Shown piece by piece: positions 26,751-35,163 of a stretch of 55,722 nt of DNA. How positions within the stretch are numbered: the stretch's first letter is position 1; the number at the start of each line of letters is the position of its first letter. Both the position numbers and the translations under genes were made by a program. The stretch lies in assembly GCA_902785825.1 (NCBI GenBank), contig CACZZZ010000018.1, positions 1 to 55,722 on the forward strand, read 5' to 3'. The notes under the pieces are model-generated. The model was not told the DNA's origin. It saw nothing but the letters and a program-made list of their open reading frames with translations, and did not search any database. Origin of the DNA: an uncultured Bacteroidia bacterium (GTDB lineage Bacteria; Bacteroidota; Bacteroidia; Bacteroidales; UBA932).

Positions 26751-28859
26751 ATGAGAAAATTATTTGAGACCATTATCTTGGTCGCGGCGGTAATATCTGC
26801 CGCGATGTTTACCGGATGCAAGAAAGATGAGCCTACCGGGCCGAACGGAGGTAACGGCGGCGGTGGCAACCAGACTGTCTCTGTGACCAGCGTATCGCTC
26901 GGCAGGTCCACCCTCAACATGATCGAGGGAGATTCCGAGACCTTGACGGCTACCGTATTTCCGGACAATGCCACCGACAAGGCAGTCAGCTGGAAGTCAT
27001 CCAATACCGGAGTGGCGACTGTGGACGGCAGTGGAAAAGTCTCGGCCGTAAAAGCCGGAACCGCCACGATAACTGTCACAACCAATAATGGTTCCAAGAC
27101 AGCTACTTGTACGGTGACAGTTACTGCGAAAAAGATACCGGTGACAGGAGTCTCGCTGGATAAGGAAAGCCTTGAAGTGTTTGTGGGGGATGAGATCGAT
27201 CTTGCGGTGACAGTCACCCCTGAGAACGCCACTGACAAAACGGTTCTCTGGGGAGTTTCCGAGATAGGTATATTGGTATTCAAAGACAAGATTATAGCTG
27301 AAAGCGTCGGCACAGTCACTCTGACTGTCAAGACCAAGGATGGAGAAAAGACCGCTTCCTGCATAGTCACCGTGAAACAGAAAGAGGTTCCGGCGGAGAG
27401 CGTGAGCGTGGAGCCGGTTAAGGTCGAGGTCAAGGAGGGCGGGACCGTCCAGCTTAAAGCCTCGGTCAGCCCAGAGAACGCCGACCAGGAGGTCGAGTGG
27501 ACAACCTCGGACAGCCAAATAGCCACCGTGGACGCTAACGGTCTTGTCACGGCGATCAAGCCAGGAACCGTCTATATCGCCGTAAGGTCAAAGGCGTACA
27601 CCGACAAGTTCACCTCGTGCGAGGTGACTGTCACTCCGGACGACGGCCTTAAAGGCATAGCCTTCGACGCGAGCGAAATACAACTTGAGACCGGCCAGTC
27701 AAGAGACCTGACAGTTGTATTCACTCCTGAATATGCCGCCAACAAGAATGTGACCTGGGAATCCTCCGACGCTTCAGTCGCCAGTGTCTCTGACGGGAAG
27801 GTTGTTGCCCTTAAAGAAGGAACGGCCACAATCACAGCGACTTCCGAAGATGGAGGGCACAAAGCTGAATGCGTGGTCACAGTCTCCAAGGCAAGCGGAC
27901 CGAAGGTTTACACTACTAATGATGACTATAAAATACTTATTAACGGTGCACCGGATCCGCTAGATGGGGCTTTCGATAATGGTGAGACTTTCAGATTCAT
28001 TGATGTCGACTATATAGCAGCGGAAGGAAGTACACTCTACTCCCTTGAGAGCTACTTCAACAACTACAACAATAGTTCAAGCCATCATATCTGCAAGGAC
28101 AGGAAACCCATTATTGATGTCTCGAAATACACTGATGGTCGGGATAACGACAACAAGACCTTGACAGACTTCACCGCCAGGAACGGCTATTTCGCCATTT
28201 TAATGAGAACGGATGGGAACTCCGCATTGACAGTTATCTGGGCAAAAGAAGGCCAAAAGTGTTTTGCCTTTGACTTCTATGGTAAAGGAAACGAGTTCTA
28301 CGAACCTCATTTGGCCTTGGCTCCCAACGGAGACATACACATCTCGGTCAGAATTAAAGACTCTTTCGGAAAAAACCACCTAGCATGGTTAAAAGCCACA
28401 GAGGCCGGAGTTTTGACCCAGACCTATCTGGATGATTACAATAGCGGCCCGATTGATGTCACAGAAGCCGGGGACGTATACATCCTGTCTTATCGGGAAA
28501 CCGAGGATGGACAAGTGGGACGACTCTACAAAAACGGCAAACTGGAAAAGACCATAGATGGTTCGGAGTATAACTTCAGTTGCCTATTAAAGTGCGTCGG
28601 CAATGATGTGTACACGGCAGTCCTTGATTTCACGGCGAATAAAATCAATATCCGCAAGAATGGGAACAACTATCAGACCATAACCATGGCTAACAAGAGC
28701 ATACTCCCGGCCAGGCGCTCCTTCTGGGTGACTGGTAGCGGAGACATCTACATCTGCGTGGCACCACATGCCGACTTTAAAAACACGGTGCTGTACAAGA
28801 ACAAGATAATCCTCTATAAATCAAATGGCTTAAAGCAAGTCTGCGTCATCGAGGAATAA
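26751..28859 (+). CDS. lipoprotein with four Big_2 Ig-like repeats
   Basis: 702 residues from the ATG at 26751, chosen from the promoter position and the lipoprotein signal (AAMFTGCKKD). After a Gly/Asn-rich linker come four bacterial Ig-like (Big_2) repeats of ~80-85 residues (~33-380), each with the pattern NATDKxVxW...GxVxAxKxGTATIT. The C-terminal ~310 residues have repeated short motifs (LAPNGDIHISV, DVYILSYRE, GSGDIYICV), suggesting a beta-propeller-like domain. The Ig repeats probably act as a stalk that displays the C-terminal domain at the cell surface. No enzymatic motif seen. Its stop codon abuts that of the convergent PBP4 gene. Confidence 0.8.
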   Translation: MRKLFETIILVAAVISAAMFTGCKKDEPTGPNGGNGGGGNQTVSVTSVSLGRSTLNMIEGDSETLTATVFPDNATDKAVSWKSSNTGVATVDGSGKVSAVKAGTATITVTTNNGSKTATCTVTVTAKKIPVTGVSLDKESLEVFVGDEIDLAVTVTPENATDKTVLWGVSEIGILVFKDKIIAESVGTVTLTVKTKDGEKTASCIVTVKQKEVPAESVSVEPVKVEVKEGGTVQLKASVSPENADQEVEWTTSDSQIATVDANGLVTAIKPGTVYIAVRSKAYTDKFTSCEVTVTPDDGLKGIAFDASEIQLETGQSRDLTVVFTPEYAANKNVTWESSDASVASVSDGKVVALKEGTATITATSEDGGHKAECVVTVSKASGPKVYTTNDDYKILINGAPDPLDGAFDNGETFRFIDVDYIAAEGSTLYSLESYFNNYNNSSSHHICKDRKPIIDVSKYTDGRDNDNKTLTDFTARNGYFAILMRTDGNSALTVIWAKEGQKCFAFDFYGKGNEFYEPHLALAPNGDIHISVRIKDSFGKNHLAWLKATEAGVLTQTYLDDYNSGPIDVTEAGDVYILSYRETEDGQVGRLYKNGKLEKTIDGSEYNFSCLLKCVGNDVYTAVLDFTANKINIRKNGNNYQTITMANKSILPARRSFWVTGSGDIYICVAPHADFKNTVLYKNKIILYKSNGLKQVCVIEE

Positions 28860-30398
28860 TCAATTATCCGAAGCCAGCAGGGTTATGATCCGGTCGATGA
28901 TCGGATCGACCCTTCCGGCTGAGACAGTCAAGTTATTAGTCATTATCGAGAACACGATGGCATCCGCCTTGGAGCCTTCGGAAGGCTCGATGTAGCCGCT
29001 GAAACAGCGGACTCCTCCCATGGAGCCGCTCTTCAGATGGACCCTGGACTTGAGAGCCTCGCTCTCCCCTTTCAGCCTGGACTCATAGTGCCGTCCTCCG
29101 GGCTGTCCGAGAGTCTCGATATAGTCCTCGAAGACCGGGCTGTCCATCATCGCTGAAAGGAACTTAACGAAATATTCAGGAGAAATGTAATTACTTCTGG
29201 ATAAGCCGCTTCCATCATCAATCTTGATGTCGTCGGCTGGGGCTCCAAGCTTTTTCAACACGTCGGAAATGGCCGCGTTGCAGGAGTCTGCCTGGGCGGA
29301 ATGATGGAGTCTGCGGCCGAGAATCCTGTAGAAGGACTCAGCGTAGAAATTGTCACTCTCAAGAAGGCATTCCCGAACGATCTTCTTAAGGGCCGGGGAA
29401 TATGTCATCCCGATCATCTTGAGATCATCCACCTTGGCGGCGTAGGGGCCTGGATCGAGCGACCTCAGGTCTGCCCTGACACGGCCAAGACGTGTGTCGG
29501 CCACTCCCCTTGTGACCTCAACTCCTTTGGAGGCAAGATATTCCCGGAAAAAATGGGCGCAGGTGTAGGCTCCGAACTTGTTGGAGAACTCCTCCGTTTT
29601 GGGCTGCCTGTCGATGGCGAAAGAGCCCCGTACTTCCGCATAAGGGGCGAACTCGGAGGAGAACATGTAGAGCTGATCCCCTGAGCCGGCGGGACCGGTC
29701 TTGCAGGTGAAGCCATATTTCATCCAAGGAAGAGAAGGGTACGAGACTAGCACATTGACAGGGGATCCGACAGTCGCTCCGCGGGTCACCTTCATGTCGA
29801 TGGCGTTCTCGTAGAAGCAAAGACCGTCAAAGCCTGAACCATAAGCGGTTCCGATGTCCTGGTACTGCCAGGAGTCCCTCTCGATCGGGCCGTCAAGATA
29901 ACGTCCGTCTCCGATCACCATGCCGTTAATCTTCTTAATTCCCGCTTTGTCGAGGAAGCCTTTCCATTGGGCGAATAGTGCGTCGCGGCGAAGTGCGATC
30001 GAGTCCTTTGAGGCTATCGTCGGATCTCCCCCGCCGACTATATACAGGTCCCCTTCCAAGACCCCGTCTTTGATCTCGCCTGAATACCCGATCCGGGTAG
30101 TGAACTTGAAGTCCGCTCCAAGCTGATGCATGGCGGCCCCGGACGAGATGAGCTTCATGGTCGAGGCTGGGACAAGCCGCTTCTCCTGATTGAAGGAAGC
30201 TATGGTCTTACCCCCTTCCGTCATGGCGAAAACGCCGAATGACGCGTGTCTTAAAATATCATTGGTGGCGACGGATTCTATGTATTTTTGGGCTTTAGCA
30301 ACCGCCTGCCGGGACTTTACGGCAGCGTTCTGGGCGGAGGCCTGCGCCATTCCCAGCGACAGGGCCAGGACCGTGAAAAACATTTTAACAGTTCTCAT
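28860..30398 (-). CDS. dacB: D-alanyl-D-alanine carboxypeptidase/endopeptidase, PBP4 (DacB) family
   Basis: 512 residues from the ATG at 30398, which yields a signal peptide (MRTVKMFFTVLALSLGMAQ); a longer frame runs upstream across the promoter and into galE. Peptidase S13 motifs are complete: SxxK as ASTMK (~70), SxN as LESDNFY, and KTG as LKSGS near the C-terminus. It trims and opens peptidoglycan cross-links in the periplasm. Divergent from galE: a TAATTTTG box lies only 5 nt upstream of the ATG, so the leader must be very short or absent, and the next in-frame ATG (KMFF) is a possible alternative start. Confidence 0.93.
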   Translation of the reverse strand: MRTVKMFFTVLALSLGMAQASAQNAAVKSRQAVAKAQKYIESVATNDILRHASFGVFAMTEGGKTIASFNQEKRLVPASTMKLISSGAAMHQLGADFKFTTRIGYSGEIKDGVLEGDLYIVGGGDPTIASKDSIALRRDALFAQWKGFLDKAGIKKINGMVIGDGRYLDGPIERDSWQYQDIGTAYGSGFDGLCFYENAIDMKVTRGATVGSPVNVLVSYPSLPWMKYGFTCKTGPAGSGDQLYMFSSEFAPYAEVRGSFAIDRQPKTEEFSNKFGAYTCAHFFREYLASKGVEVTRGVADTRLGRVRADLRSLDPGPYAAKVDDLKMIGMTYSPALKKIVRECLLESDNFYAESFYRILGRRLHHSAQADSCNAAISDVLKKLGAPADDIKIDDGSGLSRSNYISPEYFVKFLSAMMDSPVFEDYIETLGQPGGRHYESRLKGESEALKSRVHLKSGSMGGVRCFSGYIEPSEGSKADAIVFSIMTNNLTVSAGRVDPIIDRIITLLASDN

Positions 30399-30403
30399 AT
30401 TCA

Positions 30404-30430
30404 CAAAATTAACAAAAATCGCTAACTTTG
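30404..30430. promoter_or_regulatory. back-to-back -7 elements for PBP4 (minus) and galE (plus)
   Basis: TAATTTTG on the minus strand (30404-30411) and TAACTTTG on the plus strand (30423-30430) are separated by 11 bp. Each box occupies the expected -33 zone of the other, so the two promoters overlap and may compete. Confidence 0.5.
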
Positions 30431-30453
30431 AAGTTCCAATATCATAATTGAAT

Positions 30454-31479
30454 ATGAAAAAATGCGTCTTGGTGTCCGGCGGAGCCGGATTCATTGGCAG
30501 CCACGTGACCGTGGAACTAATTGAGGCGGGGTACGATGTGATCGTCGCCGACAATATGTCGAACTGCGACATGACTTGCTTCGAAGGTGTGAAAAAGATC
30601 ACTGGAAGGGAGGATATTCCATTCATCAAAATGGACTTCTGCGACCCGGTGGCAACCGAGCTCCTTTTCACGACCAACAAGATCGATGCGGTCATCCATT
30701 TCGCCGGATTCAAGGCTGTGGGCGAATCAGTCGATGAGCCTTTGAAATACTACAAGAACAACCTGCAGTCTTTCATGAACGTGATTGAGAGCGCCAAGGC
30801 GCATGGTTGCGGGAACATCCTGTTCTCATCGTCCGCGACAGTGTACGGCGAGCCGGAGAAATTGCCTGTGACCGAGGACACCCCCCGCCAGCCGGCAATG
30901 TCGCCCTACGGCAACACCAAGACCATGTGCGAGGACATTCTAAGGGATTGCGTCAAGGCATATCCCGAGATCAAGGGAATTGCCCTGAGATATTTCAACC
31001 CCATCGGCGCCCACCCGTCAGCGCTCATCGGAGAGCTCCCGAGAGGCGTGCCCAACAACCTCGTGCCGTTCATCACCCAGACAGCGATCGGGAAACGCGA
31101 GTGCCTGTCCGTCTTCGGAGACGACTACCCTACCCCCGACGGAACCTGCCAGAGGGATTTCATCGACATCGTGGACCTCGCGAAGGCTCATGTGTTCGCT
31201 GTCCGCAGGATGCTCGACGGAAAGATGAAAAAGGAATATGAGATATTCAATGTCGGCACAGGGAAGCCGTTGTCAGTCATGGAGTTAATCAACGGATTCG
31301 AGAAGGCTAACGGCCTCAAGCTCAACTATAAGATAGCTCCCCGGAGAGCGGGCGACATCACAGCCATCTGGGCTGATCCGACCCTGGCCAACAACGAGCT
31401 CGGTTGGAAGGCCGAGCGGAAGATCGAGGACACCCTCGCTTCCGCCTGGGCCTGGGAGAAACATTTGGCTGGGAAATAA
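30454..31479 (+). CDS. galE: UDP-glucose 4-epimerase
   Basis: 341 residues from the ATG at 30454; a TTG two codons upstream also opens the frame but the ATG fits better. It interconverts UDP-glucose and UDP-galactose in the cytoplasm, feeding polysaccharide synthesis and galactose use. Extended short-chain dehydrogenase features: NAD-binding GGAGFIGSH (~8-16), SSSATVYG with the catalytic Ser/Thr region (~124), the YxxxK pair in SPYGNTK (~148-154), and the C-terminal WADPTLANNELGW. Its stop lies 1 nt from the stop of the convergent asd gene. Confidence 0.96.
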   Translation: MKKCVLVSGGAGFIGSHVTVELIEAGYDVIVADNMSNCDMTCFEGVKKITGREDIPFIKMDFCDPVATELLFTTNKIDAVIHFAGFKAVGESVDEPLKYYKNNLQSFMNVIESAKAHGCGNILFSSSATVYGEPEKLPVTEDTPRQPAMSPYGNTKTMCEDILRDCVKAYPEIKGIALRYFNPIGAHPSALIGELPRGVPNNLVPFITQTAIGKRECLSVFGDDYPTPDGTCQRDFIDIVDLAKAHVFAVRRMLDGKMKKEYEIFNVGTGKPLSVMELINGFEKANGLKLNYKIAPRRAGDITAIWADPTLANNELGWKAERKIEDTLASAWAWEKHLAGK

Positions 31480-31480
31480 A

Positions 31481-32479
31481 CTACAACCAACCCTTCTGAA
31501 GCAGGACTTCAGCGATCTGGACGGCGTTGGTGGCGGCACCCTTGCGGATGTTGTCGCTAACGCACCAGAAATTCAGTCCGTACTTGACTGAAGGATCCCT
31601 GCGAAGCCTTCCCACGAAGACGTCGTTCTTGCCAAGGGAATAAAGCGGCATCGGATAGACGAAGTTGTCCGGATCGTCCTGGATCGTGACGCCTTCGGTC
31701 TTTGACCATATCTCCTTGACATCCTCAAGGGTGAAATCTTTCTCGAACTCAAGGTTGATGGATTCGGAATGGCCTCCCTGCACAGGGACCCTGGCGGTGG
31801 TCGGGCTGACACCTATCGAATAGTCACCGAGGATCTTATGAGTCTCGTTGACCATCTTCATCTCCTCCTTGGTGTATCCGTTCTCAAGGAAATCGTCGAT
31901 GTGGGGAATGACATTCTGGTCAATTGGATAGTGGTAGAAGGCAGGATACTCTCCCCATTTGCCCCCGCTCCTCTCAGCCATCATCTGGTTAATGGCCGGG
32001 GTGCCCGAACCGGTGACAGACTGATAAGTCGAGACGACGATCCTCTTGATCGTGTATTTCTCATGGAGGGGTGCCAGAGGAAGGAGCATCTGGATCGTGG
32101 AGCAATTGGGGTTGGCGATAATATAGTCATCTTCGGTAAGGACATCGGCGTTGATCTCAGGGACGACCAGTTTCTTGGTCGGATCCATCCTCCAGCAGGA
32201 AGAATTGTCAACGACACGGCATCCGACAGCGGCGAACTTCGGCGCCCACTCCTTGGAAATGTCAGCACCTGCTGAGAACAGGGCGAGATCAGGCTTCATC
32301 GCAACCGCTTCCTCGGCGGTGACGACGGGATATTCCTTGCCCTTGAAAGAGATCAGCTTCCCGGCAGACCTTCCAGAGGCAACCGGAATGAACTCATCCA
32401 CAGGAAAATTCCTCTCTTCGAGGACTTCGACCATCCTGGTTCCTACCAGGCCGGTCACACCAACAACGGCTACTTTCAT
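31481..32479 (-). CDS. asd: aspartate-semialdehyde dehydrogenase
   Basis: 332 residues, typical length. It reduces aspartyl phosphate to aspartate semialdehyde with NADPH, the branch point to lysine/diaminopimelate, threonine and methionine. Seen: NADP-binding VGVTGLVG (~6-13), ASGRSAGK phosphate-binding region (~35), catalytic cysteine in ANPNCSTIQ (~127), and the active-site His in GGHSES (~230). Convergent with galE. Confidence 0.97.
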   Translation of the reverse strand: MKVAVVGVTGLVGTRMVEVLEERNFPVDEFIPVASGRSAGKLISFKGKEYPVVTAEEAVAMKPDLALFSAGADISKEWAPKFAAVGCRVVDNSSCWRMDPTKKLVVPEINADVLTEDDYIIANPNCSTIQMLLPLAPLHEKYTIKRIVVSTYQSVTGSGTPAINQMMAERSGGKWGEYPAFYHYPIDQNVIPHIDDFLENGYTKEEMKMVNETHKILGDYSIGVSPTTARVPVQGGHSESINLEFEKDFTLEDVKEIWSKTEGVTIQDDPDNFVYPMPLYSLGKNDVFVGRLRRDPSVKYGLNFWCVSDNIRKGAATNAVQIAEVLLQKGWL

Positions 32480-32492
32480 TGTATTGTTCGTT

Positions 32493-32525
32493 TTATAAAA
32501 AAGGGAGGACCATCAAAGCCCTCCC
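32493..32525 (-). terminator. rho-independent terminator after the 94-residue gene
   Basis: 6-bp stem GGGAGG/CCTCCC (32503-32508 with 32520-32525) followed on the minus strand by TTTTTT. It lies 30 nt past the stop of the small gene at 32556 and just before asd. Confidence 0.8.
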
Positions 32526-32555
32526 GAAGATAATTCTATCAAAGAGAAGAGCTTA

Positions 32556-32840
32556 CTACTCGGCACCGGCTTTCTTGACGATATCGCTGAGTTTGGCGTA
32601 AAGCTCGTCTGTTTTCTCGAGAAGCTCCTTGCGGACAGATGCATAGTAAGCGCCTTTCTTGCCCTCTCCTTTCATGTTCACTTTGTCCTTGAGGTCATTG
32701 TAGAGGTTGACAGCGTCGTCAAGCAGTCCGCCGAGAGCCTCGTCGTCAGCTTTGGAGTTGACAGAGCTGAAAAGTGAGCAATCATCGATAAAAGCACCGA
32801 TCACGTACTCAATGTCTTTCTTGATGTCACGAAGATTCAT
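32556..32840 (-). CDS. small conserved-type helical protein, function unknown
   Basis: 94 residues, acidic and Lys-rich, predicted entirely helical (IKKDIEYVIGAFIDDC, LLDDAVNLYNDLKD, LLEKTDELYAKLSD). No signal peptide or membrane segment. It has its own -7 box (TATCTTTG, 32869-32876) and a strong terminator, so it is probably a single-gene unit expressed at good levels. No family recognised with confidence. Confidence 0.75.
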   Translation of the reverse strand: MNLRDIKKDIEYVIGAFIDDCSLFSSVNSKADDEALGGLLDDAVNLYNDLKDKVNMKGEGKKGAYYASVRKELLEKTDELYAKLSDIVKKAGAE

Positions 32841-32868
32841 AACTTTCTTTCTGTTTTGAAATTCGCTG

Positions 32869-32876
32869 CAAAGATA
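32869..32876 (-). promoter_or_regulatory. -7 element (TATCTTTG) of the small helical protein gene
   Basis: Perfect TAnnTTTG match on the minus strand, 28 nt upstream of the ATG at 32840 and between it and the preceding TlpA-like gene's stop at 32881. Confidence 0.55.
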
Positions 32877-32880
32877 GTGA

Positions 32881-33927
32881 TTATTTCTGAAATAATGGCC
32901 TCAGGACGGCATCGATTCCTTCGCCCCGCATTCCGTCCTGAAGGACTTTCCCGTCGGGGCCGAAGAGAAAGAGATGAGGAATGCCGGTCACTCCATATTC
33001 CTCGGCAAGGGCGTCTCCCGGATCCAGCAACTGTGGGTAATGGATCCCCAGTTGTCTCATGGCCTCTTTTGTAGCATCCAACTTGTCCTGGACGGGTATT
33101 CCCAGAACGACTAGGCCTTTGTCCTTATAGTCGTTGTAGGCTTTGACGACAAACGGCGTCTCTTCCCGGCAGGGGCCGCACCAGGAGGCCCAGAAATCCA
33201 CCAGGACATAGGACCCGTGACCGATATAATCAGACATGTCACCCTTGGTTTCGATGAAATCTTTCCCTGCGGTGTCCAACTGGATGACTGTTCCTCTGCT
33301 CGCGGTAAGGGACTCGTACCGACCTGCAATCCTAGCATCAGCATGGATGCACTCCCCGCCCTGTTCATATAAACTGACGAACTCTTTATCAGAGGCGTAA
33401 TAGACAAGCATGGACATGGCCTGCACCCCTACGGGGTCCTGCAAGTGGTTCAGATAAACCTCTTTGCAATGTTCGGCCATGGCTTTTTCCATTTCTTCCA
33501 TGAGAGCTTCTACACCTGTTTCATCCCCGCTTTCCGACAGCGCCATCGACTTGTTGCTGTAGCTCGTAAATAGATTCATCATCCATTGCTGGAGTTCCTG
33601 GAGTTCTTCCGAAAGCGGACTGCCGCCTACGGTAACCATCCCATCTTTTATAGTAACATTGATTTCTTCGCTGTCTGGAATCAAGTTGACAGGGTCTCCC
33701 TTCGGCACGGTGATGACGGAGACTCCGCACTGGGGATTCCTCTCGCAGGTCAGGGTGAACACACCATCTTGAACAGCGGTGGCATCCAGACGTTTTCCTG
33801 CCGCATCCAACAGATAAACGCTATCCAGTTGTGGACTGACAGAACCTGTAATGGTGCAGGTTGAATTGGTGGAGCATGCAACAACTCCCATCAGGCAGGA
33901 TGTGGCCAGCAATACCTTACGTAACAT
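32881..33927 (-). CDS. TlpA/ResA-like thiol-disulfide lipoprotein with DUF4369-like N-terminus
   Basis: 348 residues. Lipoprotein signal ends MGVVACS (Cys18). Residues ~25-110 resemble the DUF4369 beta-domain, followed by a helical linker, then a thioredoxin-fold domain (~215-348) with the redox pair in FWASWCGPCREE (~247) and the cis-Pro loop GIPHLFLF. Such proteins reduce or shuffle disulfides in the periplasm. A TATCTTTG box (33977-33984) lies 49 nt upstream of the ATG. Confidence 0.88.
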   Translation of the reverse strand: MLRKVLLATSCLMGVVACSTNSTCTITGSVSPQLDSVYLLDAAGKRLDATAVQDGVFTLTCERNPQCGVSVITVPKGDPVNLIPDSEEINVTIKDGMVTVGGSPLSEELQELQQWMMNLFTSYSNKSMALSESGDETGVEALMEEMEKAMAEHCKEVYLNHLQDPVGVQAMSMLVYYASDKEFVSLYEQGGECIHADARIAGRYESLTASRGTVIQLDTAGKDFIETKGDMSDYIGHGSYVLVDFWASWCGPCREETPFVVKAYNDYKDKGLVVLGIPVQDKLDATKEAMRQLGIHYPQLLDPGDALAEEYGVTGIPHLFLFGPDGKVLQDGMRGEGIDAVLRPLFQK

Positions 33928-33976
33928 ATTGAGGATTTATTAATTTGTCTATATTATCAGATCTAGTTTTGTCTGA

Positions 33977-33984
33977 CAAAGATA
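33977..33984 (-). promoter_or_regulatory. -7 element (TATCTTTG) of the TlpA-like gene
   Basis: Perfect TAnnTTTG on the minus strand between the ECF-associated membrane protein gene and the TlpA-like gene. Confidence 0.5.
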
Positions 33985-34007
33985 GCTCTTTTTTCCTCGA
34001 ATAATCT

Positions 34008-34592
34008 CTATTCGCCGAGTTTAAGCTCCTCGATTTGTTCGAGGAGCTCATCGGTGCCGGAAAGGATGTCGCGGCGGTTCTTCAGGCCAAGCGAAACACC
34101 TATGATAAGGCCTATCGCTATTCCGCCGATTATCCCATAGAGCTCGTGCCTTGAGATGTCCGTATTGACGGTAATCTGCCAGATTAGAAGGCCGAGCCAA
34201 ACCACGAGTGAGGGCAATCCATACTTGATCCATTCAGCATTGATTCTTCTGAAGCGCGTCAGCTCTTTCGTCGCTGAAAGCAGATCACGATCCAGACGAG
34301 GCAGATGGCTTCTGGCGATAATAGAAGCGACTATCGCAACCAGCAACATTGCCGTGGTGAGTATAATAAGCCAGAGCGGAAGTCCCACATTCTCAAAGAA
34401 ATATGGAATGAATGCGATCCCAGCGATTCCACAGAAGACAGGCACACTGGCCTTGAACTTAAGGAAATTCTTTTTTCTGGTCATAGCATCGCGAAGAAAT
34501 CTGTCGCTTACTATCTCCTGGCTCTCCAGTTTCTTTCTCAACTGCCTCATCTGCTCCTGCATTTCGAGGAGGGTGTTATCTGTGTTTTCCAT
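34008..34592 (-). CDS. ECF-associated membrane protein with coiled coil, unknown family
   Basis: 194 residues from the ATG at 34592, one nt after the sigma factor stop; a longer frame (to 34646) would overlap the sigma gene. N-terminal helix with heptad-like spacing (MQEQMRQLRKKLESQ), two adjacent membrane segments (~50-95), a basic linker, and a second pair of membrane segments (~120-165), ending in an acidic tail. Encoded directly after an ECF sigma factor, so it may be a membrane sensor or anti-sigma-like partner. It shows no zinc-binding anti-sigma motif, so the role is inference. Confidence 0.7.
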   Translation of the reverse strand: MENTDNTLLEMQEQMRQLRKKLESQEIVSDRFLRDAMTRKKNFLKFKASVPVFCGIAGIAFIPYFFENVGLPLWLIILTTAMLLVAIVASIIARSHLPRLDRDLLSATKELTRFRRINAEWIKYGLPSLVVWLGLLIWQITVNTDISRHELYGIIGGIAIGLIIGVSLGLKNRRDILSGTDELLEQIEELKLGE

Positions 34593-34593
34593 T

Positions 34594-35064
34594 TTAACGC
34601 ATGTTTTTGAGTTGTTCCTTGATTCTGACAAGACGGACAGAAACATTTTTAGCTGAGATGCCTACGATCTGGCCTATTTCCTCATAACTGAGGTTTTCCA
34701 GCCAAAGCAGGACAATCGCCCTGTCGAAAGGTCCTAATTTGGATATTCTCCCACGCAGAAGCTCAACCTGCCTCGAACCCTCATCCCTGTCTTCGAACAG
34801 GTCAATGTCCAGCGATAGGGGCTCCGTGTGGGGTCTTTTCCTCTGTTTTCGGTCATAGGAGATACAGGTGTTGAGGCTGACTTTCCATATCCAGGTTCCC
34901 AGTCCGGACTCTCCACGGAAGGTTCCGGATCCCTTCCACAGATTAATGAGGATTTCCTGGAAGAGGTCCGCTACCTCGTCCTTGTCGGTGGAGAACATAT
35001 AGCAGACGGTGTAAATCGTACCGCGATGCTCCCGAACCATCATCTCAAATTCTCGTTCTGTCAT
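34594..35064 (-). CDS. ECF RNA polymerase sigma factor
   Basis: 156 residues. Region 2 (~5-75, with DEVADLFQEILINLWKG and WIWKVSLNTCISY) and region 4 (~105-155, LGPFDRAIVLLWLENLSYEEIGQIVG...VSVRLVRIKEQL) are both present, without region 3. It directs RNA polymerase to a small regulon. It forms a two-gene unit with the downstream membrane protein, a layout repeated with different genes at 46286-47583. Confidence 0.93.
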   Translation of the reverse strand: MTEREFEMMVREHRGTIYTVCYMFSTDKDEVADLFQEILINLWKGSGTFRGESGLGTWIWKVSLNTCISYDRKQRKRPHTEPLSLDIDLFEDRDEGSRQVELLRGRISKLGPFDRAIVLLWLENLSYEEIGQIVGISAKNVSVRLVRIKEQLKNMR

Positions 35065-35112
35065 GATCTTGTCTTTTGTTTCTGCTTATTAGACGCACAA
35101 TCTACCAAAAAA

Positions 35113-35150
35113 CTACAAAAAAAGCCGCAGTGAAGCGGCCTTTTATTTTA
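35113..35150. terminator. bidirectional rho-independent terminator
   Basis: GCCGC/GCGGC stem (35124-35128 with 35135-35139) flanked by an A-run on the left and a T-rich run on the right. On the minus strand it is followed by TTTTTTT and lies 14 nt past the tricorn-type protease stop, which it most likely terminates. Confidence 0.8.
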
Positions 35151-35163
35151 ATCATATTCTAAT

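Noticed and set aside
34024..34048. 10-bp perfect hairpin near the end of the ECF partner gene
   Set aside because: Lies within coding sequence where repeated Glu/Leu codons explain it, and no T tract follows.
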